From the NCBI GenBank assembly GCA_031266175.1, contig JAISBN010000148.1:1-50861 (forward strand): a DNA stretch of 50,861 nucleotides. Direction: 5' to 3'. Below, piece by piece: positions 32,763 to 41,274 of the stretch (its first letter is position 1; each line of letters opens with the position of its first letter). This stretch comes from Treponema sp. Lineage in GTDB: Bacteria; Spirochaetota; Spirochaetia; Treponematales; Breznakiellaceae. The notes under the pieces are model-generated. The model was not told the origin of the DNA. It saw nothing but the letters and a program-made list of their open reading frames with translations, and searched no databases. The position numbers and the translations under genes are program-made.

Positions 32763-33995
32763 TTATTCCCCAAGTTTTAAAAGCCGCCGGCAGGCTTCTT
32801 CCACATCGGCGCGGTGGCCGAAGGCGGAAAAACGGATAAACGACCGGCCCGAGGGGCCAAAGCCCGCGCCGGGGGTGGTGACTACCCGGCACTTTTCCAG
32901 GATTTCGGCAAACACCTCCCAGCTGTCCCGGCCGGGGAAGCGGGCCCAGACATAGGGTGAATTGTCCCCCCCTACGCAGGAAATCCCCAGCTTTGTAAGG
33001 GCATGGCGGATTAATTCCGCGTTGCCCAGATAAAAATCGCAGAGCCTTCTGATTTCTTCCAGGCCCGTACCGCTTAACGCCGCAAGCGCCCCCTCTTGGG
33101 CGATGTTGGACGCGCCGTTAAAGATCGTGCCCATAACGCGGCTCCAGTCGGCGTTGACGCTTTCGCCCCCGGAGTACCGCAGTTCTTTGGGGACCACGGT
33201 CCACCCCAGCCGTACGCCGGTAAAACCCGCGGGTTTAGAAAAGGAATTCACCTCAATAGCGCACTCCCGGGCCCCATCAACGGAAAAGATTGTTTTGGGC
33301 AGCGCCGGGTCTCGGATATATTCGGCATAGGCCGCGTCAAAGACAATGACGCAGCCCTTTTCCCGGGCCGCGGCCACCAGCGCTTCCAGCTGCGGCCGGG
33401 CGGCCGCCGCTCCGGTGGGATTGTTAGGCGAACAAAAATAAAAAAGCGAATTTTCGGGCAGCAGCGACAGATCGGGAAAGTAGCCGTTTTCCGCGGTACA
33501 GGGCAGGTAGCTGATGCCGCTGTACCCCTCCCCGGTCCAGGAACCGGCCGCGCCTGTCAGCACCGAACCGTCCACATAAACCGGGTAAGAAGGATCCTGG
33601 ACCGCTACTTTTGTTTCCGCCCCAAAGAGGAGCTGGAGCCGGCCTATGTCGCACTTGGCGCCGTCGGAAATAAAAATCTCGTCCGCGCCAAAGGGCTTCC
33701 CCGGAATAGGGTAAAATACCCCGGAAATTTTCTCCCGCAGTTCCAAAAGCCCCTCGTCCTGGTAGCCGGAATAGCCTTCCACCGTGCCGAGTTTCCGCGC
33801 TCCCTCGGTCAGCCCCGCGTCAATGTGGGGGAGGATGGGCTCGGTGGTGTTTCCCACGCCCAGACTGATGATCCGGGTTTCGGGTCTGGCCGGATCTTCG
33901 GGGTGGGCCGCGGCAAATTCCCTGCGCCGCCGGGCGATTTCCGGAAAAAGATAACCCGCCTTCAGGGCGGCCAGGCGGGGATTGCGCTTAACCAT
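32763..33995 (-). CDS. dapL: LL-diaminopimelate aminotransferase
   Basis: About 410 residues, a class I/II PLP aminotransferase that turns tetrahydrodipicolinate directly into LL-diaminopimelate, bypassing the acyl steps. Family features are ISLGVGNTTEPILPHI, GYSGYQDEGLLELREKI, ISDGAKCDIGRLQLLFG, FCSPNNPTGAA, VFDAAYAEYI and the PLP lysine in NSFSKPAGFTGVRLGW. ATG 33995 is chosen because AAGAGGTG lies 3-10 bases before it; GTG 34001 overlaps the lysA stop. With asd and lysA it forms an overlapping operon for lysine and wall precursor synthesis. Confidence 0.93.
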   Translation of the reverse strand: MVKRNPRLAALKAGYLFPEIARRRREFAAAHPEDPARPETRIISLGVGNTTEPILPHIDAGLTEGARKLGTVEGYSGYQDEGLLELREKISGVFYPIPGKPFGADEIFISDGAKCDIGRLQLLFGAETKVAVQDPSYPVYVDGSVLTGAAGSWTGEGYSGISYLPCTAENGYFPDLSLLPENSLFYFCSPNNPTGAAAARPQLEALVAAAREKGCVIVFDAAYAEYIRDPALPKTIFSVDGARECAIEVNSFSKPAGFTGVRLGWTVVPKELRYSGGESVNADWSRVMGTIFNGASNIAQEGALAALSGTGLEEIRRLCDFYLGNAELIRHALTKLGISCVGGDNSPYVWARFPGRDSWEVFAEILEKCRVVTTPGAGFGPSGRSFIRFSAFGHRADVEEACRRLLKLGE

Positions 33996-33997
33996 GA

Positions 33998-35278
33998 TCA
34001 CCTCTTAAAGTTGTCCAGCGTCGTTTTGTCCAGCGTGCTAAAGTAATCGCCCGCTGTTTCCGGCCGGCGAATCTGGACAATGGTTCCGCCGCTTTGGAGC
34101 AAAAGCTCACCGCAGCGGAGCTTGCCGTTATAGTTAAAGCCCATGGCCCTGCCGTGGGCGCCGGCATCGTGGATGATCACAAAATCACCCATGTCGATTT
34201 TTGGAAGCCTCCGCTGGACAGCAAATTTGTCGTTATTTTCGCAGAGGCTACCCACCACGTCGAAGGTTTCCGTCGGGGGGGCGTTTTCCTTTCCCGCCAC
34301 GGTAATGTGGTGGTAGGCGCCGTAGAGGGCGGGGCGCATCAAATCGGCCATCGAAGCGTCCAAGCCGATATACTCCCGGTAAATGCTTTTACGGTGAATC
34401 GCCCGGGTTACCAGCCAGCCGCAGGGACCCGTCACCGCCCGCCCCCATTCAATGCGGATCCCCAGGGGGCTTAAGCCCGCGGGGACGACGATCTTCCGGT
34501 ATGCGTCCTCAATGCCCCGGGCCAGTTCCCGGTAATCCACCCCCCGGTCTTCGGGCCTGTAGGGAATTCCCACGCCGCCGCCGAGGTTGGCAAATTCGAT
34601 CCGGACGCCGGTTTTTTCCTTTATTTCCACCGCCAGTTCAAAAAGCATCCGGGCGGTTTCCACGTGGTAGGCCAGGGAAAGTTCGTTAGACGCTACCATG
34701 GCGTGAAGGCCGCAACGGCGGGCGCCCTTTTCCGCCAGCAGGGGATAGGCTTTAAGAATCTGCTCCCGGGTAAAGCCGTACTTTGCTTCTTCGGGCTTGC
34801 CGATGATCGCGTTGCCCGATTTCAGGGGGCCCGGATTGTAGCGGCAGGAGATCAGGTCCGGTATGCCCGCATGGCGTTCCAGATAATCGATGTGGGTAAA
34901 ATCATCCAGGTTGATCACCGCTCCCAAATCCCGGGCCGCCCGGTATTCCCCTGCGGGGGTTTCGTTGGAGGTGAACATGATCTTTTCGCCGCGGATGCCG
35001 GCCATCTCCGCCAGGAGCAGTTCCGTATGGCTGGAGCAGTCCGCCCCGAACCCTTCCCCCGCCAGGATCTTTAAAATAAAGGGATTGGGCAGGGCCTTAA
35101 CGGCAAAATGCTCGATAAATCCGGGAAAGGCCCCGAAGGCCCTGTTGATTTCCCCGGCGTTTTTCCGAATCCCCCCTTCGTCGTACAGATAGAAAGGAGT
35201 GGGATACCGGAGCGCCAGTTCCTCCAGCTGTTCCTTTGAGAGGGGGAATGTTTTTTCGGTCATGGTTTTTTCGGTCAC
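33998..35278 (-). CDS. lysA: Diaminopimelate decarboxylase
   Basis: A 426-residue PLP enzyme of the alanine-racemase-fold decarboxylases that makes L-lysine from meso-diaminopimelate. The PLP lysine is in EHFAVKALPNPFIL, the glycine loop is NLGGGVGIPYRPED, and the C-terminal barrel has VVGSLCENNDKFA and DFVIIHDAGAHGRAMGFNYN. GTG 35278 overlaps the asd stop by 4 bases; ATG 35263 is an alternative. The first 10 codons contain a direct repeat of TGACCGAAAAAAC that places both starts. Strong coupling to asd and dapL supports the assignment over other decarboxylases. Confidence 0.9.
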   Translation of the reverse strand: MTEKTMTEKTFPLSKEQLEELALRYPTPFYLYDEGGIRKNAGEINRAFGAFPGFIEHFAVKALPNPFILKILAGEGFGADCSSHTELLLAEMAGIRGEKIMFTSNETPAGEYRAARDLGAVINLDDFTHIDYLERHAGIPDLISCRYNPGPLKSGNAIIGKPEEAKYGFTREQILKAYPLLAEKGARRCGLHAMVASNELSLAYHVETARMLFELAVEIKEKTGVRIEFANLGGGVGIPYRPEDRGVDYRELARGIEDAYRKIVVPAGLSPLGIRIEWGRAVTGPCGWLVTRAIHRKSIYREYIGLDASMADLMRPALYGAYHHITVAGKENAPPTETFDVVGSLCENNDKFAVQRRLPKIDMGDFVIIHDAGAHGRAMGFNYNGKLRCGELLLQSGGTIVQIRRPETAGDYFSTLDKTTLDNFKR

Positions 35279-36408
35279 GATAGATAGCCCTTGTAGGTTA
35301 AAAGTTCCGCATTCAGGATACCGCCCCCGGCGGCGCCCCTGACGGTGTTATGCGAAAGCCCGGTAAAGCGGAGATCGAATACGGGGCAGGGCCGGATGCG
35401 GCCCACGGTGACGGCCATACCCCCGCCCGCGTCCCGGTCCTTCCGGGGCTGGGGCCGGTCCGCTTCTTCCCGGAGGATAATCGGCCGCAGAGGCGCCGTG
35501 GGGAAATTTTCTTCCTGGGGCAGGGCGCGGAAATCGGCCCAGATCCTTTTTACTTCATCAATGGAAGGTTTTTTTGCCCCGAATTCCAGGCTGACGCAGG
35601 CGGTATGGCCATCGCTTACCGGCACCCGGTTACAGTGGGCGCTGATCTTCGGCTCCGCCGCGTTGATGAACGCCCCGTCCCCGATCGAGCCGAAGATCTT
35701 GAGGGGTTCCTGTTCGGATTTTTCTTCCTCCCCCCCGATATAGGGTACCAGGTTGTCGATCATGTCCCAGCTGGGGACTCCCGGATACCCCGCGCCGGAA
35801 ACGGCCTGCATGGTGGTTACCGAAAGCCGTTTTATCTCGTAGCCCTCCCAGATCAGCGCCCAGAGGGGGGTGGTATAGCTTTGGATGGAGCAGTTGGGCT
35901 TTACCACGATAAAGCCCTTGTCCCAGCCCCGGTTTTTCCGCTGGAGGGGAATAATATCCGCGTGGTGGGGATTGACTTCGGCAATGAGCATGGGCACGTC
36001 GCCGGTCCAGCGGTGGGCCGACGCATTGGAAACCACGGGAATCCCCGCCGCGGCATAGGCTTCCTCAAGGTTTTTAATGTCCTCCTTGCCCATTTCCAGG
36101 GCGGAGAATACAAAGGAACAGCGGCCCCCGTTGCGGGCGGCCAGGGCTTTGGAAACATCGTTGGCGTCTTCGACGATAAGGCTCCCTACCCCCGGCCCCC
36201 AGCCCCCGTCTGTTGACAGGTTCAAAGAACCGTCAACATGCCAGCGGCCCGCCACCGCCCCGCTGTAGGGTTTACCGGCGCTGCGGGGGGAGGCGGCGAC
36301 ATACGCCACCCGGAACCAGGGATGATCCGACAGGAGGCGCACATACTTTTGTCCCACCATGCCGGTGGCCCCCAGGATTCCTACGGGTATCTTTTCCATA
36401 AGAGGCAT
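35275..36408 (-). CDS. asd: Aspartate-semialdehyde dehydrogenase
   Basis: A 377-residue enzyme reducing aspartyl phosphate to aspartate semialdehyde, at the head of lysine, threonine and methionine synthesis. VGILGATGMVGQKYVRLLSD is the NADP-binding start, VVKPNCSIQSYTTPLWAL carries the catalytic cysteine, and RVPVSDGHTACVSLEFG the substrate-binding part. The length and sequence fit the archaeal/fungal type rather than the enterobacterial type. ATG 36408 and ATG 36399 are both possible starts. It is the first gene of the asd-lysA-dapL operon; 121 bases separate it from murJ, with a GGGCGGCCGCCC palindrome that could end the murJ transcript. Confidence 0.92.
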   Translation of the reverse strand: MPLMEKIPVGILGATGMVGQKYVRLLSDHPWFRVAYVAASPRSAGKPYSGAVAGRWHVDGSLNLSTDGGWGPGVGSLIVEDANDVSKALAARNGGRCSFVFSALEMGKEDIKNLEEAYAAAGIPVVSNASAHRWTGDVPMLIAEVNPHHADIIPLQRKNRGWDKGFIVVKPNCSIQSYTTPLWALIWEGYEIKRLSVTTMQAVSGAGYPGVPSWDMIDNLVPYIGGEEEKSEQEPLKIFGSIGDGAFINAAEPKISAHCNRVPVSDGHTACVSLEFGAKKPSIDEVKRIWADFRALPQEENFPTAPLRPIILREEADRPQPRKDRDAGGGMAVTVGRIRPCPVFDLRFTGLSHNTVRGAAGGGILNAELLTYKGYLS

Positions 36409-36529
36409 TGTAAAGAAAAACGGAAGGGCTTACAAGATTACGCATTGCCCCACGTTAAATCTTACCCTGGTTTTGACTTATCGCAGACGGCCAGTATATC
36501 CGGCCGGGCGGCCGCCCTGTCCGGGGTCC

Positions 36530-38110
36530 CTATCCGCGTTTCCTGAACATCCCCAGCACCGCCTTGAGCTGTTTGTCTCCGGTAAGGGCGAGCAGCGTCA
36601 CACCGGCGGCGGCAAAGATAACGCCTTCTACCGCCAGGGGAAGGCCGTAGCGAATAACGCGGCCGCCGTTCATTTCCGCAAAGCGGGCGTTCAGGTGCGG
36701 CCCCAAAAAAACCACCGGGGCTGCGGCGATGCAGGAAAAAACGATCAGCTTAAGGGCATACAACAGGGCCGGTCCCAGGGCTCTGCCCACGGAGATGTTG
36801 GGGTTGCGGCCCAGGAACGCCAGGAGCAGCGCCGTGTTGGCGGCGCTGGCAACGGTCAGGGCCAGGGCTACGCCCGAACCTTTCAGGGGGCCGGCCAGGG
36901 ATGCCGCCAGCGCGATGTTTACCCCAAAGGAAAGGATCCCAGCCAGGGTAGGAGACCGGGAATCGCTTTGGGCATAAAAGGCCGGGGCAAGGATGCGGTT
37001 GAGGGCAATAAACAAAAGCCCCGGCATGTGGAAGACAAAGGCGGCGTAGGTTAGGGCCACCGATTTTTCGTTAAAGCTCCGGGTCTGGAAGAGGAGGCGG
37101 ATCAGGTTTTCCCCCTGGGCAAGGAAGAAAAACGTAATCGGTATGGTGATCAGGGCGATGATGTCCATGGCCTGGTTCAGGCGGTAGTTGTAGTCCTGCC
37201 AGCGGCCGGACTTGGCGTGTTCCGCCAGGTCCGGAAGCAGTACCGTGCCGATAGACACCGCAAAGACCCCCAGGATCAGTTCCTGTAGCCGGAGCGAATA
37301 TTGCAGGCTTGATACAATGCCTTCTCCGGCGTTTCCCGCCAGCGCCGTGGATACCAGATCGTTAAGCTGGTAGGCCGCCATGCCGATGATCGTAGGCCCG
37401 ATAAGCCGGCATACCGCTTTGGTGCCGGGGTTCCTGAGCGCCCGGCGGATGCCGGTAAAAAAGAAACGGAACCCCCTCTTCCACACAAAGGGAAACTGTA
37501 TCGCCGCCTCAAGAAAACCGCCGATGATGATTCCCGCCGCCATGGCCCTGGCCGGATTTTTTGTCAGAGGCGAAAGGGCATAGGCGCAGGCGATTGTTAC
37601 CACATTAAGGAATATCGGCGCCAGGCCCGAGGGAGCAAAAATATGAACGCTGTTCAGGATGCCCTGGAACAGCGCGGCGATGGAAATGAAGGCCAGAAAG
37701 GGAAACATGATCCGGGTAAGAAGCACCGTTTCCTCCTGGGCTTCCATTCCGAAAAACGGAATAAGCAGGGGACAGAGCAGCATCCCCAGCGCCACCGCGA
37801 GGCTTACAAAAAAACTAAGAAAGGTAAACACGCAGGAAATAAACTCCCCGGTCTTTGCCTTGTCCCCTTCCAGCAAATATTCCTTGAGGGTGGGAATAAA
37901 GGCCACCGCGATGGACCCTTCGGCAAAGAGGCGGCGAAACAGATTGGGGATCATAAAGGCCACGGAAAAGGCGTCGGAAAGGACGCTGGTTCCCAGGAGC
38001 GCGGCTTTGGTCATTTCCCGGAGCAGTCCCAGAACCCGGGAGGCCAGGGTTAAAAGCGAAAGCGTCGTCCCCGATCGCAGCAGGGAGCGCTTTTGTTTTA
38101 CTTCGCCCAT
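36530..38110 (-). CDS. murJ: Lipid II flippase MurJ
   Basis: A 526-residue membrane protein of the MviN/MurJ family that moves lipid II across the inner membrane for peptidoglycan synthesis. The start SLLTLASRVLGLLREMTKAA and SDAFSVAFMIPNLFRRLFAE are diagnostic, and 14 helices follow with the conserved charged residues in the cavity. Length is normal. It overlaps the glycerophosphodiesterase gene by 13 bases and is the last gene of the overlapping run from glycerate kinase. Confidence 0.94.
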   Translation of the reverse strand: MGEVKQKRSLLRSGTTLSLLTLASRVLGLLREMTKAALLGTSVLSDAFSVAFMIPNLFRRLFAEGSIAVAFIPTLKEYLLEGDKAKTGEFISCVFTFLSFFVSLAVALGMLLCPLLIPFFGMEAQEETVLLTRIMFPFLAFISIAALFQGILNSVHIFAPSGLAPIFLNVVTIACAYALSPLTKNPARAMAAGIIIGGFLEAAIQFPFVWKRGFRFFFTGIRRALRNPGTKAVCRLIGPTIIGMAAYQLNDLVSTALAGNAGEGIVSSLQYSLRLQELILGVFAVSIGTVLLPDLAEHAKSGRWQDYNYRLNQAMDIIALITIPITFFFLAQGENLIRLLFQTRSFNEKSVALTYAAFVFHMPGLLFIALNRILAPAFYAQSDSRSPTLAGILSFGVNIALAASLAGPLKGSGVALALTVASAANTALLLAFLGRNPNISVGRALGPALLYALKLIVFSCIAAAPVVFLGPHLNARFAEMNGGRVIRYGLPLAVEGVIFAAAGVTLLALTGDKQLKAVLGMFRKRG

Positions 38111-39015
38111 AATCCCGTCATATCCTGGGGCCGGTTGGTAATAATTCCCGCGCAGCCTGCGTTGATAAGCTTTTCCGCCAGCGGAAGATCGTCCACGGTC
38201 CAGGGGACCACCGGACGGCCCTCCAGTTTAAAGCGGAACATCGAAAAAGCGTTAACCTGTTTGCAAACGGGTTTAAGGTAATCGCAGCCCGCCGGTATCC
38301 GCCCAAGGCCATAGCGGAGCACCGGGGGAACTTCCCTGTCGGCGCTCCAGATCACCGCAGTGGGAATATCCGGGGTTTCGCGTAACGCCCTCCGCCCGGC
38401 GCCCGCTTTCCGTTTTTGTCCATTCCGTATTTCGTACCAGGCCTTTTTAAAAGTCCGGAGAGCAAAGGGATTAAAAGAAGAAACGGTTACCGCGGAACTG
38501 ATGGTCCCGCCCAGGGCTTTGAGTTTTTCCGCAAGAAGTCCGGGCAGGGAGTCGTTTTTTGTTTTCCGGGATTTTAACTCGATGTCCACATACATGGCGG
38601 GGCAGAATTCTTCCAGTACGTCCTCCAGAAGGGGCGGCCGTTCGCTGGACCATGGGGAGCCGAAAAAGGAACCCACGTCGATGCGGCGAATTTCATCGTA
38701 GCTCAGTTCTTCCAGCAGCCTGCCGCCTCCGTTGTTGTCCGGCGGGGCGGTCCGTTTAAAGGTATCGTCGTGGGCTACGGCGAGCTTTCCGTCCAGGGTG
38801 GCGTGGATGTCCAGTTCTATGCCGGGGACGCCGAAGTCCCGGGCTTTTTTATACGCCGCCATGGTATTTTCCGGCGCCAGGGAAGAACAGCCCCGGTGGG
38901 CAAAGACCAGGGGCCGCTGCCGGAGCCCGGCGGGCGGCCCGTACTCCCGGTCCGGGCCGCCGCCTGCTTCCGGCTGTCCGGCGGAATATGCCGGCAGCAG
39001 CGGCGCGCGGCTCAC
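38098..39015 (-). CDS. Glycerophosphodiester phosphodiesterase family protein
   Basis: A 305-residue TIM-barrel enzyme that splits glycerophosphodiesters into glycerol 3-phosphate and an alcohol. The metal and catalytic residues are seen in LVFAHRGCSSLAPENTMAAY, GIELDIHATLDGKLAVAHDD and YVDIELKSRK. There is no signal peptide, so it is probably the cytoplasmic UgpQ type. GTG 39015 overlaps the upstream coiled-coil gene by 4 bases. The first 35 residues are Pro/Gly-rich and lie outside the domain. Confidence 0.88.
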   Translation of the reverse strand: MSRAPLLPAYSAGQPEAGGGPDREYGPPAGLRQRPLVFAHRGCSSLAPENTMAAYKKARDFGVPGIELDIHATLDGKLAVAHDDTFKRTAPPDNNGGGRLLEELSYDEIRRIDVGSFFGSPWSSERPPLLEDVLEEFCPAMYVDIELKSRKTKNDSLPGLLAEKLKALGGTISSAVTVSSFNPFALRTFKKAWYEIRNGQKRKAGAGRRALRETPDIPTAVIWSADREVPPVLRYGLGRIPAGCDYLKPVCKQVNAFSMFRFKLEGRPVVPWTVDDLPLAEKLINAGCAGIITNRPQDMTGLWAK

Positions 39016-39548
39016 GGAGTGTTCCCCGCTGTACCCGCGAGTTTTGCCTTCATCGCCGCCAGGGCCTTATCGGCGGCGGCGTTTTTTTCAAGGCCGGAGA
39101 AAATTTTCTCCTGTTTCAGGTTATCTTCGTCACCGGGATTAAGACCAGCGGCGATAAGTATTTCCTGCATCAGCACATCGGGATCAACGGAACGTTCCCG
39201 GGCGGCCAGGCCGGGAAGCTGGGCCGTCATTTTTTTCACCTGGGTTTTAAGGATCGCCGTTTCGGCTTTAAGGGATGCAAGGGTATTGTTCGTTTCCGCG
39301 GCCCGGCGTTCCGCCTCAAGGGCCAAATCCGGTTCCCCGCCGGAATGGGCCAGATCAATTCGTTTCCGCCATTTGCCCGCTTCCGCTTCCAGATGGGCGA
39401 TCTCCTTTTCGTTCAGTTTGATGGTGGCAAGGAACCCGAAGATATATTCCTTCGCGGCGGCGGGGGTCATGCCGGTGACATCATCTATGGGTTTTTCCGG
39501 CGGGGAACCTTTGTTCGCCGCCTGCCCGGCGGAGTAGACCGGGTCCAT
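39012..39548 (-). CDS. Coiled-coil hypothetical protein
   Basis: A 178-residue soluble protein with no recognised family. Residues about 45-115 are a heptad-rich coiled coil (LNEKEIAHLEAEAGKWRKRI, AAETNNTLASLKAETAILKT). A second helical region follows. Its start codon and the glycerate kinase stop share TAATG, and its end overlaps the phosphodiesterase gene by 4 bases, so it is translated as part of that operon. The short, coiled-coil nature suggests a scaffold or partner role; nothing more can be said. Confidence 0.65.
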   Translation of the reverse strand: MDPVYSAGQAANKGSPPEKPIDDVTGMTPAAAKEYIFGFLATIKLNEKEIAHLEAEAGKWRKRIDLAHSGGEPDLALEAERRAAETNNTLASLKAETAILKTQVKKMTAQLPGLAARERSVDPDVLMQEILIAAGLNPGDEDNLKQEKIFSGLEKNAAADKALAAMKAKLAGTAGNTP

Positions 39549-40699
39549 TACCGCTTCCCCAGAAAGACGGCCCGGACAAGGTTTTCCGCGGCAAAAACCA
39601 AATCCCGGCGGCTTTGGCGGATCATGTCGTCCAGGCTGGTTTCGCCGCAGGAAATGGATGCCGCGTAATCGAACAGGCCAAGCAGTTCCGGCAGATCCCC
39701 GCCAAGGCCGCCCGAAAGCAGCGCCGCGGGAACCCCGGCGGCATGGCTTTCCCGGGCCACGACGGCGCAGAGTTTGCCGCTTTTAAGGGTCTGGCTGTCG
39801 CTCATCCCTTCGCCGGTGATTACCAGATCCGCGCCGGAGATCTTTTCAAAAAAGCCCGCGTGCTTCATCACCAGCATGGCCCCGGATTCTATCTTTGCCC
39901 CCAGACAGATCCGCAGCGCGGCCCCGGCGCCGCCGGCGGCGCCGTCCCCGGGCTGTTCCACATCCGGGGCAAGCCCCGCGTCAATCCAGCATTGTCCCAG
40001 CCTGGCAAGGCAGTCGTCCAGGACCTGCACCATGGCCGGATCCGCCCCCTTTTGGGGACCAAAAATTGCCGACGCTCCCCGGGGACCCAGCAGGGGATTC
40101 GTTACATCGCAGGCTGCCGTAATGGTAGTTTCCTTAAGCCGGGGATTGGCGCCGCTTGAGTCAAACCGCGCCCCCCGGATCAGCGCCTCCGCTCCCGGGC
40201 CTACAGGTCTACCCCCTTCGTCGAGCAGCTTAAAACCCAGCGCCGCCAGCATACCCATCCCGCCGTCGTTGGTGGCGCTGCCCCCGATGCCGATGACCAG
40301 GTCCCTGGCGCCCGCGTCCAGGGCCGCGGCAATCAGTTCCCCCGTTCCGCGGGTGGTTGCCTGCAGGGGATCGAGCTTTCCCCGGGGGATAAGCTCAATC
40401 CCCGATGCGGAAGCCAGGTCCAGGACGGCGATTTTTTCATCATGGATAAGGCCGAACGCGGCAGTTACCGGATCGCCCAGGGGCCCTGTAACCCGGACCT
40501 CCACAAAGCGGCCCCCTGCCGCTTCGGTTAAGGCCCTGGCGGTTCCTTCCCCGCCGTCCGCCAGGGGGAGCTTGAGCGCCTCCGCGGGCTTTTTTCCGGC
40601 CGCCGCTTCCGCGTTCCGGATACCTTCTTCAATGGCCGCGCAGACCTCGCCCGCGCTCATGTTTCCCTTAAATGAATCCGGGGCGATGATAATTTTCAT
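39548..40699 (-). CDS. glxK: Glycerate kinase (type 1, GlxK/GarK family)
   Basis: A 383-residue kinase phosphorylating D-glycerate, probably to 2-phosphoglycerate. Family motifs are IIAPDSFKGNMSA at the start, LPLADGGEGTARAL, the catalytic loop VIGIGGSATNDGGMGMLAAL, ACDVTNPLLGPRGASAIFGP and ITGEGMSDSQTLKSGK. Length is normal. It is the first gene of the overlapping run ending in murJ. A promoter lies just upstream (40710-40738), with only 10 bases between the -10 box and ATG. Confidence 0.92.
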   Translation of the reverse strand: MKIIIAPDSFKGNMSAGEVCAAIEEGIRNAEAAAGKKPAEALKLPLADGGEGTARALTEAAGGRFVEVRVTGPLGDPVTAAFGLIHDEKIAVLDLASASGIELIPRGKLDPLQATTRGTGELIAAALDAGARDLVIGIGGSATNDGGMGMLAALGFKLLDEGGRPVGPGAEALIRGARFDSSGANPRLKETTITAACDVTNPLLGPRGASAIFGPQKGADPAMVQVLDDCLARLGQCWIDAGLAPDVEQPGDGAAGGAGAALRICLGAKIESGAMLVMKHAGFFEKISGADLVITGEGMSDSQTLKSGKLCAVVARESHAAGVPAALLSGGLGGDLPELLGLFDYAASISCGETSLDDMIRQSRRDLVFAAENLVRAVFLGKR

Positions 40700-40709
40700 C
40701 CTAGGTTAT

Positions 40710-40738
40710 ACTCTAAGGATGGGGGGTAATCTTTTCAA
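40710..40738 (-). promoter_or_regulatory. Candidate promoter of glxK operon
   Basis: Minus strand TTGAAA (40738-40733), 17-base spacer, TAGAGT (40715-40710) overlapping TATAAC. The expected transcript start is 3-4 bases before ATG 40699. Confidence 0.45.
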
Positions 40739-40755
40739 GGTAGCGGCGGCGGCTG

Positions 40756-41106
40756 TCAGCGGTCATCATTTCCCTGCAAGAGATAGGAGGCTTTAATTTC
40801 TCCCACCGCTTCATCAAAGCTGTCCCTTAATTCGTCAAGGTACACATGTATCCGCTTGGTTTGTTTTCCATCCAGGGGATTAGCCATAAAAAGCTGATAC
40901 GGTTCCACATCAAGAACCGCCGCCAGCTTGGCTATGGTTTCCGGCGATACCCATTTTTTCCGGTTTTCAATATCATTGACAAAATTGTGGGCAAGGCCCG
41001 ATTTAGCGGAAAGGGCAAGCTGTGAAAGGCCCTTCCGGGTACGAAACAGTCTAAGGTTAGCGCCGAAGATTTTACGGATGTCATCGCCCTTAAAATATTT
41101 TGCCAT
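40756..41106 (-). CDS. XRE-family transcriptional regulator
   Basis: About 116 residues from ATG 41106 (MAKYFKGDDIRKIFG); the frame is open to 41142. The XRE helix-turn-helix covers residues about 14-70: LRLFRTRKGLSQLALSAKSG, LAHNFVNDIENRKKWVSPET and IAKLAAVLDVEPYQLF. A short helical tail follows. It lies upstream of glxK on the same strand and divergent from the 41275 dehydrogenase gene, so either could be its target; no operator was identified. Confidence 0.8.
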   Translation of the reverse strand: MAKYFKGDDIRKIFGANLRLFRTRKGLSQLALSAKSGLAHNFVNDIENRKKWVSPETIAKLAAVLDVEPYQLFMANPLDGKQTKRIHVYLDELRDSFDEAVGEIKASYLLQGNDDR

Positions 41107-41239
41107 ACGGTTTTGTTTAATACCGAATTTAATTTTCTGCAAATAACTGTAAGACGATACTGATAGCTATTGGCTGTTTTTTTGATCCGCCGACGGGATA
41201 ATCCGTTCCGGGAGAACGGATAAGCGTTCTTTTTTTATA

Positions 41240-41268
41240 TTGAGCATGCCCCATGGATATAGTATACT
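41240..41268 (+). promoter_or_regulatory. Sigma-70-type promoter of the MDR dehydrogenase
   Basis: TTGAGC (41240-41245), a 17-base spacer, TATACT (41263-41268). The -10 box ends 6 bases before ATG 41275, so a leaderless transcript is expected. Confidence 0.55.
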
Positions 41269-41274
41269 CATCCC

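Noticed and set aside
36409-36529. Lysine riboswitch before asd
   Set aside because: The gap is only 121 bases and no conserved lysine-riboswitch core or paired helices could be traced.
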